Notes: a model not told the origin generated them from the letters alone. A stretch of DNA of 64,000 nucleotides from Arthrobacter sp. U41 (GCF_007679325.1 NZ_VEGI01000003.1:266144-330143), one strand, 5' to 3'; shown: positions 42,227 through 51,556, counted from the first letter of the stretch. A program made the numbers and translations.

Positions 42227-42889
42227 CTAGCTGTGCTCGATGCCGTTCGGCTGCCACGCACCGGTGACCAGGTAGGTGACCTTCTGCGCCACGGACACGC
42301 CGTGGTCCGCGAAGCGTTCGAAGTAGCGGCTGGCCAGTGCGACGTCGACGGTGGTGGCCGGGGACTCCTGCCAGTCGCTGCGGGCGATCGCCTTGAAAAC
42401 GCTCAGGTGCAGGTCGTTCACGGCCGTGTTGGCCTTCATGATGTCCCTGGCCACTTCGAGGTCCCGGGTTTCCAGCAGCACCGTGAGCTTCTCGGCGATC
42501 AGCAGATCGTGTTCCGCGAAGCTCTTGAAGGTCTCGCTCAGCTGGGCGGGAACCACGGTGGCGGGATAGCGCAGGCGCGCGAGCTGGGCGAGGTGCCGGG
42601 CGAGGTCACCCATACGCTCCAGGGAGGCGCTCATCCGGAGGGATCCCACAATCATCCGCAGGTCACTGGCCACGGGACCCTGCAGCGCGAGGATATCGAT
42701 GGCGCGCTCGTCGAGGCTGTTCTGCAGGAAGTCGATCCGCGCATCGGCCGCGATGACGTCCTCGGCAAGATCGATGTCGGCGCCCTCGAAGGCCGTCGTG
42801 GCTTTCTCAATGGCCTCGCTGACCAGCTTTGAGATCTCGACGAGCTGTTCCCCCACTTGGGCGAGCTCTTCCTGAAAAACCTTGCGCAC
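42227..42889 (-). CDS. phoU: Phosphate signalling complex protein PhoU
   Basis: A 220-residue all-helical protein with two PhoU repeats. The metal-binding-type motifs are recognisable in DVIAADARIDFLQNSLDERA and MGDLARHLAQLARL in the first half, and YFERFADHGVSVAQKVTYL in the second. PhoU links the Pst phosphate transporter to the SenX3/PhoR-type kinase and damps the Pho response when phosphate is plentiful. The GTG at 42889 is chosen: it follows aggaaagga at good spacing and homologs begin MRKVF; the longer frame adds an unlikely 32-residue leader. It is divergent from senX3-regX3, with a PHO box between them. Confidence 0.94.
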   Translation of the reverse strand: MRKVFQEELAQVGEQLVEISKLVSEAIEKATTAFEGADIDLAEDVIAADARIDFLQNSLDERAIDILALQGPVASDLRMIVGSLRMSASLERMGDLARHLAQLARLRYPATVVPAQLSETFKSFAEHDLLIAEKLTVLLETRDLEVARDIMKANTAVNDLHLSVFKAIARSDWQESPATTVDVALASRYFERFADHGVSVAQKVTYLVTGAWQPNGIEHS

Positions 42890-42987
42890 GTGTGCATCCT
42901 TTCCTCGGAAATACTGCCGGCCACCAACAGTGGCGGGCCCATTTCGGTCACCTCGCGGCGCTCCAACTGTCAAGTGTTCCAGCATCC

Positions 42988-43027
42988 GGTGAACTGTTAC
43001 GCCCCAATAGGTGAACGTTAGCTGAAC
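42988..43027 (-). promoter_or_regulatory. PHO box / RegX3 binding site
   Basis: Three GTTCACC-type heptamers (minus strand) lie at 43027-43021 (GTTCAGC), 43016-43010 (GTTCACC) and 42994-42988 (GTTCACC). Spacing is 11 and 22 bases, so all are on the same 11-bp phase, as in PHO boxes of Streptomyces PhoP and mycobacterial RegX3. The site lies between phoU and senX3 and probably mediates phosphate-controlled expression of one or both. Confidence 0.75.
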
Positions 43028-43087
43028 CGGAGCGGGAATACCGGAAGATTACAGTTTCCGACGCGGGGCAGAGCATAAGCTGGAGCC

Positions 43088-44353
43088 GTGGATCCAATGC
43101 TTATCGGCGTGATCGCCGGCCTGATCGGCCTGGCGCTTGGCGTCTTCGGAGTGCAAGCGTTCCGGGTCAGCGAGCGGCAGCGCAAGCTGGTGGACGTCGA
43201 GTTCGAGGATCCCTCGCTTCCCGAGGGCGCCGCCGAGGTGCTCGCCGCCGTCGGACGGGCTTTCGTGGTGGTGGACGCGATCGACGGCGTCGTCCGGGCC
43301 AGTCCCGCCGCGTACGCCTACGGCCTCGTTCGCGGCCATACCCTGGTCCACGAGCAGCTGCTGGAGATGACAGCCAAAGTCCGGCGTGACGGCGTCATCC
43401 TCGAACGTCTTCTGGAACTCCCGAGGGGTCCGCTGGGCCAGGGGACCATCGTGGTCCAGGTGCGGGCGGCCGTGATCGCGGAGGAATACATCCTCCTGCT
43501 GGCCGACGACCGGACCGAGGTCACCCGCACCGAGGAAGTCCGCAACGACTTTGTTGCCAACGTCTCCCATGAACTGAAAACGCCGGTCGGAGCCATCTCG
43601 CTGCTGGCCGAAGCGCTCGAATCCTCCGCCGATGACCCGGAAGCCGTGCGGCGCTTCGCCAAGCGCACCCACAAGGAATCCGCCCGCCTGGCCGCCCTGG
43701 TGCAGGACATCATCGAACTTTCCCGGCTGCAGGGCACCAACGTCGCGCAGCAGGGGCGGGCCGTGGACATCAACACCGTCGTCGCCGAGGCCGTGGACCG
43801 GTCCCAGCTGCCGGCCGAGAGCAGGAACATCGAACTGGTGGTCGGCGGACACGCGGACGCCATGGTGTACGGCGACCAGGACCAGCTGGTGACCGCATTG
43901 CGCAACCTCATCGACAACGCCATCCGCTACTCCCCGGAAAATACCCGCGTCGGGGTCGGCATTCGGTCCAAGGACGGCCTGGTGGCTGTGTCCGTGACAG
44001 ACCAGGGCGAGGGGCTCAGCCCCGAGGACCAGGAACGCGTGTTTGAACGCTTCTACCGCGTGGACGCCGCACGGTCCCGCCATACGGGCGGCACCGGCCT
44101 TGGCCTCAGCATCGTCAAACACGTGGTGGCCAACCACGGCGGAGAGGTGACCCTCTGGTCACAGCCCGGCCAAGGCTCCACCTTCACCATCCGCCTTCCG
44201 GAACTGGAGGGCATGGACAACGACGCCGCCACCGAGGAGCGAGACCCGGCGGCCCGCGCGACCGCCGGGTCCGCGGCGCCCGGCGCGTCCCAGAACCCAA
44301 GACCCGTACGACGTGACGCCGCAGGCGCCCATGAACAAGGAGCTACCGCTTGA
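43088..44353 (+). CDS. senX3: Sensor histidine kinase SenX3
   Basis: A 421-residue kinase. One or two membrane helices occupy residues 4-24, a PAS-like region follows (about 45-140), then the H-box NDFVANVSHELKTP (phospho-His161) and the ATPase domain with N box RNLIDNAIRYS and G boxes DQGEGLS and GTGLGLSIV. Relatives sense low phosphate through PhoU/Pst and phosphorylate RegX3. The last 60 residues are Ala/Arg/Pro-rich and probably disordered. The GTG at 43088 has ggag close upstream; an ATG at 43097 is an alternative. It overlaps regX3 by four bases, so the two are translationally coupled. Confidence 0.94.
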   Translation: MDPMLIGVIAGLIGLALGVFGVQAFRVSERQRKLVDVEFEDPSLPEGAAEVLAAVGRAFVVVDAIDGVVRASPAAYAYGLVRGHTLVHEQLLEMTAKVRRDGVILERLLELPRGPLGQGTIVVQVRAAVIAEEYILLLADDRTEVTRTEEVRNDFVANVSHELKTPVGAISLLAEALESSADDPEAVRRFAKRTHKESARLAALVQDIIELSRLQGTNVAQQGRAVDINTVVAEAVDRSQLPAESRNIELVVGGHADAMVYGDQDQLVTALRNLIDNAIRYSPENTRVGVGIRSKDGLVAVSVTDQGEGLSPEDQERVFERFYRVDAARSRHTGGTGLGLSIVKHVVANHGGEVTLWSQPGQGSTFTIRLPELEGMDNDAATEERDPAARATAGSAAPGASQNPRPVRRDAAGAHEQGATA

Positions 44354-45030
44354 GCAGGATTCTAGTTGTCGAGGACGAAGAGTCGTTCAGCGACCCTCTG
44401 TCCTATCTGTTGGGCAAGGAAGGGTTCGAAGTGGAGGTGGTGGACAACGGACTGGACGCCATCATCGAATTTGACCGCAACGGAGCGGACCTGGTGCTGC
44501 TGGACCTGCAGCTGCCCGGACAGTCCGGCACTGAGGTCTGCCGGCAGCTGCGGCAGCGCTCGTCCGTCCCGGTCATCATGCTGACAGCAAAGGACGCGGA
44601 GATCGACAAGGTCGTGGGGCTGGAACTCGGCGCCGATGACTACGTCACCAAGCCCTACTCATCCCGGGAACTGGTAGCCCGTGTCCGGGCTGTGCTGCGA
44701 CGCCAGGGCGAGCCCGAGGAACTGGTCTCCAGCACGGTGCAGGCCGGACCCGTGCGAATGGACATTGAGCGGCATGTGGTCACCGTCAGCGGCGAGCAGG
44801 TCTCCCTCCCCCTGAAGGAATTCGAGCTGCTGGAGATGCTCCTGCGGAACTCCGGCCGGGTCCTGACCCGGGGGCAGCTCATTGACCGGGTCTGGGGCTC
44901 GGACTACGTGGGGGACACCAAGACCCTGGACGTCCACGTCAAACGGCTGCGCAGCAAGGTCGAGCCGGATCCCTCCGCGCCGCGGCACCTGATCACGGTC
45001 CGCGGCCTGGGTTACAAGTTCGACCCCTAA
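44350..45030 (+). CDS. regX3: Response regulator RegX3, OmpR/PhoB type
   Basis: A 226-residue regulator. The receiver domain (1-120) has acidic residues Glu8, Asp9 and Glu10, phospho-Asp52 in LVLLDLQLPG and the conserved Lys in YVTKPYS. The winged-helix domain (130-226) includes LPLKEFELLEMLLRNSGRV and ends VRGLGYKFDP. It should bind the PHO box upstream of phoU/senX3 and activate phosphate-starvation genes. The start is TTG at 44350, inside the end of senX3, with aaggagc upstream. Confidence 0.95.
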   Translation: MSRILVVEDEESFSDPLSYLLGKEGFEVEVVDNGLDAIIEFDRNGADLVLLDLQLPGQSGTEVCRQLRQRSSVPVIMLTAKDAEIDKVVGLELGADDYVTKPYSSRELVARVRAVLRRQGEPEELVSSTVQAGPVRMDIERHVVTVSGEQVSLPLKEFELLEMLLRNSGRVLTRGQLIDRVWGSDYVGDTKTLDVHVKRLRSKVEPDPSAPRHLITVRGLGYKFDP

Positions 45031-45043
45031 AGCCCGTTCGGCC

Positions 45044-45118
45044 CGGCCGCCCGCCCGCAGGCCCGGCCGCAGGCCGGCAGGCCGCGCGCCCGCAGGCCGC
45101 CCGCCCGCAGGCCGGGCG
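45044..45118. repeat. GC-rich short repeats after regX3
   Basis: Irregular copies of cccgcaggcc and gccgcccgcccgcaggcc follow the regX3 stop codon. Composition is almost only G and C. It looks like slippage-prone sequence with no gene. Confidence 0.6.
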
Positions 45119-45134
45119 CGCAAAGCGCACGCAG

Positions 45135-45184
45135 AAAAGGAGGGGCACCCGCACTGAACGCTCAGTGCGGGTGCCCCTCCTTTT
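45135..45184. terminator. Bidirectional terminator between regX3 and the lipoprotein gene
   Basis: A perfect 23-bp stem (45135-45157 with 45162-45184) closes an acgc loop. The arms start and end with four A and four T, so it is a classic terminator in both directions. Confidence 0.92.
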
Positions 45185-45193
45185 GTGTGGAGA

Positions 45194-45745
45194 CTAGTGG
45201 CCTGCGTCGGTCGTTGGCGTCGGGGTCGGCGTGGCGGTGCCGGTGGGCTCGCTGCCGGGCGGCAGGTACTGCTGGTAGTCGGAGATTGTTCCGTCCAGCA
45301 CCGGAACCTTGAACGTCGTGTCCTGGTTCGTGGCGTCTTCGCTGATGCTGACCTCGACGAGGGATCCCGGAGCGCCCCCGGTGGTGCTCAGGATGGCTTC
45401 GTCCGTGGAATCGTTGAGCAGCGTGTAGGAGTTCGGCTTGACCGGGACCTGGGTCTGGGCGCCGGCGGCACCGAGGATGGTCAGGGTCACGTCCTCGGTG
45501 GAAGTGTTGTAGACAGCGCCGATCACGCGGCCGGGCTTGTCCTCAGCGCCGGAGATGATCATCATGTTGCGCAGCTGAAGCGGGCCCACGTTGGCCTGCG
45601 TTCCGTCCGATGCCGCGTACTCCATGCCGGTCGCCTGGGGGTTGGTGTAGCCGCAGCCCGTTACGGAGAGCAGACCGATGCCCAGAGCCGCCGTTGCCAT
45701 TGCCAGCTTGCCGCGCTGGCCCCGGTTCATCGCAGTGAAACCCAC
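45194..45745 (-). CDS. Putative lipoprotein of unknown function
   Basis: A 183-residue exported protein. A hydrophobic segment with lipobox LSVTGC (Cys about 31) predicts a membrane-anchored lipoprotein. The mature part contains LRNMMIISGAEDKPGRVIGAVYNTS and VTLTIL, resembling a small beta-sandwich; the tail is Pro/Thr-rich (TPTPTPT). No active site is recognised. The GTG at 45745 is supported by aaggag nine bases upstream; an ATG at 45730 is also in frame. The neighbouring gene upstream is divergent (carD). Confidence 0.82.
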   Translation of the reverse strand: MGFTAMNRGQRGKLAMATAALGIGLLSVTGCGYTNPQATGMEYAASDGTQANVGPLQLRNMMIISGAEDKPGRVIGAVYNTSTEDVTLTILGAAGAQTQVPVKPNSYTLLNDSTDEAILSTTGGAPGSLVEVSISEDATNQDTTFKVPVLDGTISDYQQYLPPGSEPTGTATPTPTPTTDAGH

Positions 45746-46046
45746 GTCACGTACTCCTTGAGAGTCTTGGAACAGTATTCAGCCATAGCCTATCGGCAAT
45801 CGGTGCCAAACGCTGATTCGGGTCGCGTAGATTGCCCCCGGGTTCCGGGCCTGGCAGGCCGATTGCGGGGATGCCTCCGGCCCTTGGCAAAGGCGGGGTG
45901 ATGCACTAATATCCGCTTTCGTCAAGGGGTCTGGAGGGGCTGTTTGGGGCCATTTTCCCCGTATTCATGCGGTTCTGGGGCGCGTTCCATGGCAGACGTA
46001 TGCCTTAAACGTGATAAACTGGTCTGCGGGAAAGGGGAATGTCCAC
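45746..46046. other. Divergent promoter region between the lipoprotein gene and carD
   Basis: This 301-base gap has no convincing gene. Candidate promoter-like hexamers near carD include gataaa (46013-46018), but no matching -35 was found. The carD ribosome binding site is aaagggga near 46030. Confidence 0.4.
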
Positions 46047-46529
46047 ATGGTTTTTGAGGTCGGCGAGACAGTAGTTTACCCTCACCACGGTGCAGCCAAA
46101 ATTGAAGAAATCAAGATGCGCACTGTTAAGGGCGAAGAGAAGATGTATCTCAAGCTCAAGGTGGCTCAGGGTGATCTGACCATTGAAGTTCCAGCAGAAA
46201 ACGTTGACCTTGTTGGGGTCCGGGACGTAGTGGGCAAAGAAGGTCTGGAGCACGTGTTTGAAGTGCTGCGGGCCGAGTTCACTGAAGAGCCCACCAACTG
46301 GTCACGTCGATACAAGGCAAACCTGGAAAAGCTTGCTTCCGGTGACGTCATCAAGGTGGCAGAGGTCGTCCGCGACCTGTGGCGCCGCGATCACGACCGG
46401 GGTCTCTCCGCAGGGGAGAAGCGCATGCTGGCCAAGGCCCGCCAGATTCTGATTTCAGAACTGGCGCTGGCTGAGAAGACTGATGAAGAGAAGGCTGCAA
46501 GCGTTCTCGACGAGGTCCTGGCTTCCTAA
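46047..46529 (+). CDS. carD: CarD family transcriptional regulator
   Basis: A 160-residue protein with an N-terminal Tudor-like RNA-polymerase interaction domain ([18 protein letters not shown], 1-55) and a C-terminal helical DNA-binding domain with the basic segment [18 protein letters not shown]. Actinobacterial CarD binds the RNA polymerase beta subunit and stabilises open complexes, notably at rRNA promoters. The ATG at 46047 follows aaagggga at suitable spacing. It precedes ispD-ispF, an arrangement conserved in many actinobacteria, but a terminator separates them here. Base composition is less GC-rich than its neighbours, as is common for highly expressed genes. Confidence 0.96.
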   Translation: MVFEVGETVVYPHHGAAKIEEIKMRTVKGEEKMYLKLKVAQGDLTIEVPAENVDLVGVRDVVGKEGLEHVFEVLRAEFTEEPTNWSRRYKANLEKLASGDVIKVAEVVRDLWRRDHDRGLSAGEKRMLAKARQILISELALAEKTDEEKAASVLDEVLAS

Positions 46530-46555
46530 GCAGCACGTCGAATAGACAAGAATCG

Positions 46556-46589
46556 AACCCCGGTGGCCAACGGCTGCCGGGGTTTCTTC
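46556..46589 (+). terminator. Terminator after carD
   Basis: aaccccgg (46556-46563) pairs with ccggggtt (46577-46584) and is followed by tcttctt. It lies 27 bases after the carD stop. Confidence 0.8.
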
Positions 46590-46710
46590 TTGCCCGCTCC
46601 GCCCGCCCCCGGGGTTGCGCTCTCACCTTTGGTCCTTAACAGCGCCCCGGAAGCACCGGAAGTGACAGCTCAGTGGGATGCTGCGGGTGCGGGGACGTAG
46701 TCTTGTCCGC

Positions 46711-47541
46711 ATGGATACTGCACCGACGAACACGTCACCGGCCGGTCCCGTCACTGCCGTCATCGTCGTGGCTGCCGGCTCCGGCCAGCGCCTGGGCTAC
46801 GGTATGCCGAAGGCCAAGGTTCCGCTGGGCGGTGACACCATCCTCACCCACGCCCTGCGTGGCGTCGCGGCGGCAGGCATCGCGCAGCAGATCTGCGTCG
46901 CCATTCCTCCCGGGGACACGGAGCTCCATGCCCTCTGCGACGCCTTCGCGCGGGACCTCAAGGCGGAGCACCTGCGCGCGCCCGCACCGGGCGGCGGGCA
47001 GCCCCCGGTCGTGACCATCATCGACGGCGGCTCCAGCCGGGCCGAGTCAGTTCGCGCCGCACTGGCAGCGCTCCTGCCGGCCACGGAGGCCGTCCTGGTC
47101 CACGACGCCGCCCGGGCACTGGCGCCGGAGGCCGTCTTCCACCGTGTGGCCCACGCCCTCGCGGCGGGCGCCCAGGCCGTCATCCCCGTGATCCCCGTGG
47201 TGGACACGGTCAAAACCGTGGAACCGTCCACCGGCGACGGCGCCGCTATCGCCCCCGAGATCGTCACCGGCACCGCGGCCCGGGAAACCCTCCGGGCCGT
47301 GCAGACCCCGCAGGGATTCGACCTTGCCACCCTCAGGCGTGCCCACGAGGCCGCGGCCGCCTTCGACGCCGGCCAGGCAGCAGCCGTCACGGACGACGCC
47401 ATGCTGGTGGAACTCCTCGGCGTCCCCGTCCACGCGGTCCGCGGCGCCAGCCAATCACTAAAGATCACCACGCCGCTGGACCTGATCATCGCCGAGGGGC
47501 TCCTCGAGGGCCCGCTGGGCGCCCGCTGGGTGGAAGGCTGA
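46711..47541 (+). CDS. ispD: 2-C-methyl-D-erythritol 4-phosphate cytidylyltransferase
   Basis: A 276-residue nucleotidyltransferase. The nucleotide-binding motif [20 protein letters not shown] lies at about 20-40, the IspD signatures [10 protein letters not shown] and VVDTVKTV are in the middle, and AVQTPQGF and TDDAMLVE follow. It forms CDP-methylerythritol in the MEP isoprenoid pathway. The ATG at 46711 gives MDTAPTN; a longer in-frame start is less likely. IspF follows two bases later, so the two steps of the same pathway are co-expressed. Confidence 0.95.
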   Translation: MDTAPTNTSPAGPVTAVIVVAAGSGQRLGYGMPKAKVPLGGDTILTHALRGVAAAGIAQQICVAIPPGDTELHALCDAFARDLKAEHLRAPAPGGGQPPVVTIIDGGSSRAESVRAALAALLPATEAVLVHDAARALAPEAVFHRVAHALAAGAQAVIPVIPVVDTVKTVEPSTGDGAAIAPEIVTGTAARETLRAVQTPQGFDLATLRRAHEAAAAFDAGQAAAVTDDAMLVELLGVPVHAVRGASQSLKITTPLDLIIAEGLLEGPLGARWVEG

Positions 47542-47543
47542 GC

Positions 47544-48080
47544 ATGTCCGGACCCCAGAACACACCCCTGCCGGTCATCCCGCGGACCGGAATCGGCATC
47601 GACGTGCATGCCTACGCCCCCGAGGACGCCCCCCAGCCGCTCTGGCTTGGAGGGCTGCTCTGGGACGGGGAGCGCGGACTGTCCGGCCATTCCGACGGCG
47701 ACCCCGTCGCCCACGCTGCGGCCGACGCCCTCTTCTCCGCCTGCGGCGTCGGGGACCTCGGGACGCATTTCGGCACCGACCGGCCGGAGTACGCCGGCGC
47801 CTCCGGAGTGACGCTGCTGGCAGAGGCCGCGCGGATCGTCCGCGCCGCGGGTTTCGAAATCGGGAACATCGCCGTGCAGTTCGTGGCCAACCGGCCCAAG
47901 TTCGGCCCGCGCCGGGAGGAATCCCAGCGGGTCTTGAGCGAGGCAGCCGGCGCTCCCGTCAGCGTCTCGGCCACCACCAGTGACGGGCTCGGTTTCACCG
48001 GCCGCGGTGAAGGCATTGCGGCCACGGCGACGGCCCTCGTCTACCCCGCCGCCTCGGCGTCTCGGCAGCCGGTCGCCTAG
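47544..48080 (+). CDS. ispF: 2-C-methyl-D-erythritol 2,4-cyclodiphosphate synthase
   Basis: A 178-residue enzyme with the metal-binding motif GIDVHAY, the [12 protein letters not shown] segment, GDLGTHF and the C-terminal [17 protein letters not shown] motif. It cyclises CDP-methylerythritol phosphate to MEcPP in the MEP pathway. The active protein is a trimer. It follows ispD by two bases. IspE is not in the window, as is common. Confidence 0.96.
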   Translation: MSGPQNTPLPVIPRTGIGIDVHAYAPEDAPQPLWLGGLLWDGERGLSGHSDGDPVAHAAADALFSACGVGDLGTHFGTDRPEYAGASGVTLLAEAARIVRAAGFEIGNIAVQFVANRPKFGPRREESQRVLSEAAGAPVSVSATTSDGLGFTGRGEGIAATATALVYPAASASRQPVA

Positions 48081-48122
48081 GCTTAACCCAGATCCTTTCC
48101 GCGACACCCCAGGAGACTCCCC

Positions 48123-48452
48123 GTGAAAAAGCTGCTGCCCGCCGTCGTACTGGTGGCCGGACTGCTGCTGGCCGGCTGCGCCGGGACGCCGAAGATGAGC
48201 ATCCCTGACAGCTGTGCGTTCCTCAACGAGGACACCTTCGTCCCCACCGGCAACCAGCAGCAGCAGGCGGAACAGATCGCCAAGCATTACCAGGAGGTCG
48301 CGGACAAGGTGGCTCCCGAGGTGGCGGCCCCCATCCAGGAGATGGCCGACGTTATGGAAGACGTCTCCGGTTCCTCCCTCGGCGCCAAGAGTGACGAACA
48401 GACCAAGCAGCTCGCCGGCCAGATGAACAAGATCGGCGAGTACTGCAAGTAG
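48123..48452 (+). CDS. Small putative lipoprotein
   Basis: A 109-residue exported protein. The signal peptide MKKLLPAVVLVAGLLLAGC gives a lipobox with Cys19. The mature part has two cysteines (near SCAFL and at the C-terminal EYC), which could form a disulfide, and an amphipathic Gln-rich helical middle. No known domain is recognised. It lies 42 bases after ispF and 52 before cysS, so it may sit in the same operon by position only. Confidence 0.85.
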   Translation: MKKLLPAVVLVAGLLLAGCAGTPKMSIPDSCAFLNEDTFVPTGNQQQQAEQIAKHYQEVADKVAPEVAAPIQEMADVMEDVSGSSLGAKSDEQTKQLAGQMNKIGEYCK

Positions 48453-48504
48453 GCCCGGCAAGGGGCCGCGCCGGGGGCCGGACCCCATCGGCTAATCTGG
48501 AGCG

Positions 48505-49974
48505 GTGACCCTGCGCTTCTATGACACTGCATCCGCCGAAGTCCGCGACTTCGTCCCCCTGGTTCCGGGCAAGGTGAGCCTTTACTACTGCGGCGCCACA
48601 GTGCAGGGCATGCCGCACGTCGGGCACATCCGCTCGGCCATCGCGTTCGACCAGCTCACTCGCTGGCTGCAATACCGCGGCTTCCGTGTCACCGCGGTCC
48701 GCAACGTCACCGACATCGACGACAAGATCCTGGCCAAGGCGGCGGATTCCTTCGCCCCTGACTTCGAGGGAGAGCCGGGCTCTGTCCGCGAAGAGGAATG
48801 GTGGGCGCTGGCCTACCGCTACGAGCAGGAATTCCTCAAGGCCTACGACACCCTGGGTGTCTCCCGCCCCACCTATGAGCCGCGCGCCACCGGCCACATC
48901 CCGGAAATGCACGCCCTGATCCAGCAGCTGATCGACCGCGGGCACGCATACCCCGCCCTGGATGATTCCGGCGACGTGTACTTCGACGTGCGCTCCTGGG
49001 CCAAGTACGGTTCCCTGACCCGGCAGAAGATCGATGACATGCAGGGGGCTCCCGACGCCGACCCCCGGGGGAAGAAGGATCCGCGCGACTTTGCCCTCTG
49101 GAAGGGCCACAAGGAGGGGGAGCCGACGACAGCGGGCTGGGCCTCGCCGTGGGGCACAGGCCGTCCGGGCTGGCACCTCGAATGCTCTGCGATGGTCACC
49201 AAGTACCTCGGCACCGAGTTCGACATCCACGGCGGCGGGCTGGACCTGCGGTTTCCGCACCACGAAAACGAAATGGCCCAGTCCCAGGCTGCCGGCCATG
49301 GCTTCGCCAACTTCTGGATGCACAACGGTATGGTCACCTACGCCGGCGAGAAGATGTCCAAGTCGATCGGCAACACCGTCAGTCCGGCCGAAATGCTGGA
49401 ACTCGCGTCACCGCGGGTGGTCCGCTACTACCTCGGCCAGGCGCAGTACCGCTCGGTGCTGGACTACCAGCCGACGTCCCTGCAGGAAGCTGCGGCCGCC
49501 GTGGAACGCATCGACGGCTTCATCAGCCGGGCCGTCCGGACCCTTGCCGGCGTCGACGGCGGCACCCGCGCCAGCTACGGTTTCTCCAGCTACGGCACCG
49601 TCCCGGATGCTTTCGCGGCCTCGATGGACGATGACCTGAACGTCCCGCAGGCCCTGGCGGTGCTCCACGAGACCGTCCGCGCCGGCAACACCGCGCTCAC
49701 CGCCGGAGAGCTCGACGCCGCCCGGACGGCACTGGCCAGCGTCACCGACATGCTGCGTGTCCTTGGTCTCAACGACACCGCTCGCCCCGCCGTGGATGAA
49801 CAGGGCAGCACCGCTCTTGGTGTCCTCGTTGAAGCGCAGCTTGCGGCCAGGGCGCAAGCCCGCGCCAGCAAGGACTGGGCCGCCTCGGATGCCATCCGCG
49901 ATACCCTCGCCGCCGCCGGCGTCGTCGTCGAGGACGGCCCGGACGGCGCAAACTGGAGCCTCAAACGCGGCTGA
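48505..49974 (+). CDS. cysS: Cysteine--tRNA ligase
   Basis: A 489-residue class I synthetase. The HIGH-type motif is PHVGHIRS, the zinc-binding residues include Cys near YYCGATVQG, Cys in HLECSAM and His in [11 protein letters not shown], and the KMSKS motif is EKMSKSIGN. It charges tRNA-Cys. No MshC-type divergence is evident: the C-terminal anticodon-binding region is present. The start is GTG at 48505. The following gene rlmB is 123 bases downstream, as in many actinobacteria. Confidence 0.96.
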   Translation: MTLRFYDTASAEVRDFVPLVPGKVSLYYCGATVQGMPHVGHIRSAIAFDQLTRWLQYRGFRVTAVRNVTDIDDKILAKAADSFAPDFEGEPGSVREEEWWALAYRYEQEFLKAYDTLGVSRPTYEPRATGHIPEMHALIQQLIDRGHAYPALDDSGDVYFDVRSWAKYGSLTRQKIDDMQGAPDADPRGKKDPRDFALWKGHKEGEPTTAGWASPWGTGRPGWHLECSAMVTKYLGTEFDIHGGGLDLRFPHHENEMAQSQAAGHGFANFWMHNGMVTYAGEKMSKSIGNTVSPAEMLELASPRVVRYYLGQAQYRSVLDYQPTSLQEAAAAVERIDGFISRAVRTLAGVDGGTRASYGFSSYGTVPDAFAASMDDDLNVPQALAVLHETVRAGNTALTAGELDAARTALASVTDMLRVLGLNDTARPAVDEQGSTALGVLVEAQLAARAQARASKDWAASDAIRDTLAAAGVVVEDGPDGANWSLKRG

Positions 49975-50097
49975 GCCGGTGCCGTTCGGGGCGCCGAACC
50001 GGGGCCGGGCCCTACCCTGCGGTCGAGGATTTAACTCGAGTCAGTAGACTGGAGTTCAGACTTATCAACGAATCGCGTAGTTAAAAGGGTGAAACTC

Positions 50098-51084
50098 ATG
50101 GCCAACAACGGTCGCCGCTCGGTCAAACTGAAGAAGGGCCCCACCGTCGGAACCGGCGGCCACGGCCGCAAGGCCCTTGAGGGCAAGGGACCCACGCCCA
50201 AGGCGGAGGACCGTCCCTACCACAAGGCCCACAAGAACAAGCAGCTCGCGGAACGCTCCGCGGCCAAGCGCCCGGGCGCACCGCGCAACGCCGGTGCCCG
50301 TTCCGGCCCCAAGGGCCGCGCCACGGAGGAAGTCGTCACCGGACGCAACTCGGTCGTCGAGGCCCTGCGCGCCGGCATCCCCGCCAAGGCCCTGCACGTT
50401 GCCATCCGCATCGAGATGGACGATCGCGTCAAGGAGTCCCTCAAGCTGGCGGCCGAGCGCGGCATCCCGCTGCTCGAAACCGGCAAGCCCGAGCTGGACC
50501 GCATGACGGACGACGCCATCCACCAGGGCCTCGTGCTGCAGATCCCGCCGTACGAATACCAGGACGCCTACGAGCTCGCGGAAGAGACCCTTGAGGCCTG
50601 GAAGAAGGGCCACGTCTCCAACGCGCCGCTCTTCGTCGCGCTCGACGGCATCACCGATCCGCGCAACCTTGGCGCGATCATCCGCTCGGTCTCGGCATTC
50701 AGCGGCCACGGCGTCGTCGTCCCGGAGCGCCGCTCCGTCGGCGTGACCGCCTCTGCCTGGAAGACCAGCGCCGGCGCAGCCGTCCGCGTCCCCGTGGCCC
50801 GCGCGGCCAACCTGAACAACACGCTGAAGGCGTTTAAGAACATGGGCATCTATGTTCTGGGGCTCGACGGCGACGGCGACGTCTCGCTGCCCGATCTCGC
50901 CCTGGCCACCGAGCCGGTCTGCATCGTCGTGGGTTCCGAGGGCAAGGGCCTCAGCCGCCTGGTCCGCGAAAACTGCGACCAGATCGTCTCCATCCCGATC
51001 GACTCCGCCATGGAATCGCTCAACGCCTCCATGGCCGTGGGTATCTCCCTCTACGAGATCTCCCGCCAGCGCGCCGCTAAATAA
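50098..51084 (+). CDS. rlmB: 23S rRNA (guanosine-2'-O-)-methyltransferase RlmB
   Basis: A 328-residue SpoU-family enzyme. Residues 1-80 are Lys/Arg-rich and likely contact rRNA. The substrate-binding L30e-like domain starts at VTGRNSVVEALRAG. The C-terminal SPOUT domain has motif 1 DPRNLGAIIRSVSAF, motif 2 VVGSEGKGLSR and motif 3 IPIDSAMESLNASMA, forming a trefoil knot that binds SAM. It 2'-O-methylates a conserved guanosine of 23S rRNA. The ATG at 50098 is used; an in-frame GTG at 50089 directly abuts the aaaaggg sequence and is less likely. Confidence 0.94.
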   Translation: MANNGRRSVKLKKGPTVGTGGHGRKALEGKGPTPKAEDRPYHKAHKNKQLAERSAAKRPGAPRNAGARSGPKGRATEEVVTGRNSVVEALRAGIPAKALHVAIRIEMDDRVKESLKLAAERGIPLLETGKPELDRMTDDAIHQGLVLQIPPYEYQDAYELAEETLEAWKKGHVSNAPLFVALDGITDPRNLGAIIRSVSAFSGHGVVVPERRSVGVTASAWKTSAGAAVRVPVARAANLNNTLKAFKNMGIYVLGLDGDGDVSLPDLALATEPVCIVVGSEGKGLSRLVRENCDQIVSIPIDSAMESLNASMAVGISLYEISRQRAAK

Positions 51085-51123
51085 CTGTCGCTCGTTTCGG
51101 CTGGGACCGCCGGAACCGGAGCT

Positions 51124-51556
51124 TTGCCGTCGCTTAGACACCTCCCGACGACACTTCCGGCCGCGGGCGGCCTGCAGTGTCTCTGGTCGGCGATGCGCTC
51201 CTTGCAAAACTCCGGTACCGGCTCTGACGCTCCCTCACCTACGGTGAAAATTACGGCAACGCTCCCTCACCTTTGGCGTGTGGCTGGCGAACGCTCTCTC
51301 ACCTTTGGCGTGTGGCTGGCGAACGCTCTCTCACCTTTGGCGTGTGGCTGGCGAACGCTCTCTCACATCTCGTGAGGGCGCGTTTGCCGTAAGCGGCGAA
51401 AGGTGAGGGAGCGTCGTTTCTTTGCAGTACCTCGATGCAGGGTGGGCTGAATATGAGCGGGCGGCGGGGTCTTGCTAGGAGCGCATCGCCGACCAGAGCC
51501 GGATGAGGCCGCCCAGCGGCCGAAGCAGGCGTCGGGAGGTGTCTAAGCGACGGCAA
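51124..51556. repeat. MITE-like element with long inverted terminal repeats
   Basis: Arms of about 87 bases (51124-51210 and 51469-51556) are inverted copies. Their outer 27 bases are identical (from ttgccgtcgcttagacacct), as is the 22-base block from ctctggtcggcgatgcgctc; the middle is more diverged with one indel. The 258-base core holds a 32-bp tandem array and an inverted copy of its cgctccctcaccttt motif. No coding region with a start, and no target-site duplication, could be identified. This could be a non-autonomous mobile element or a structured RNA or attachment element. Confidence 0.65.
51229..51366. repeat. 32-bp tandem repeat array inside the inverted-repeat element
   Basis: Units start at 51229 (diverged), 51261, 51293 and 51325, each exactly 32 bases, followed by a 10-base partial copy at 51357. 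The unit begins gctctctcacctttggcgtg. Units abut directly without spacers, so it is not a CRISPR array. Confidence 0.9.

Noticed and set aside
51229..51366. CRISPR array
   Set aside because: The 32-bp units abut directly without unique spacers, and no cas gene is in the window.
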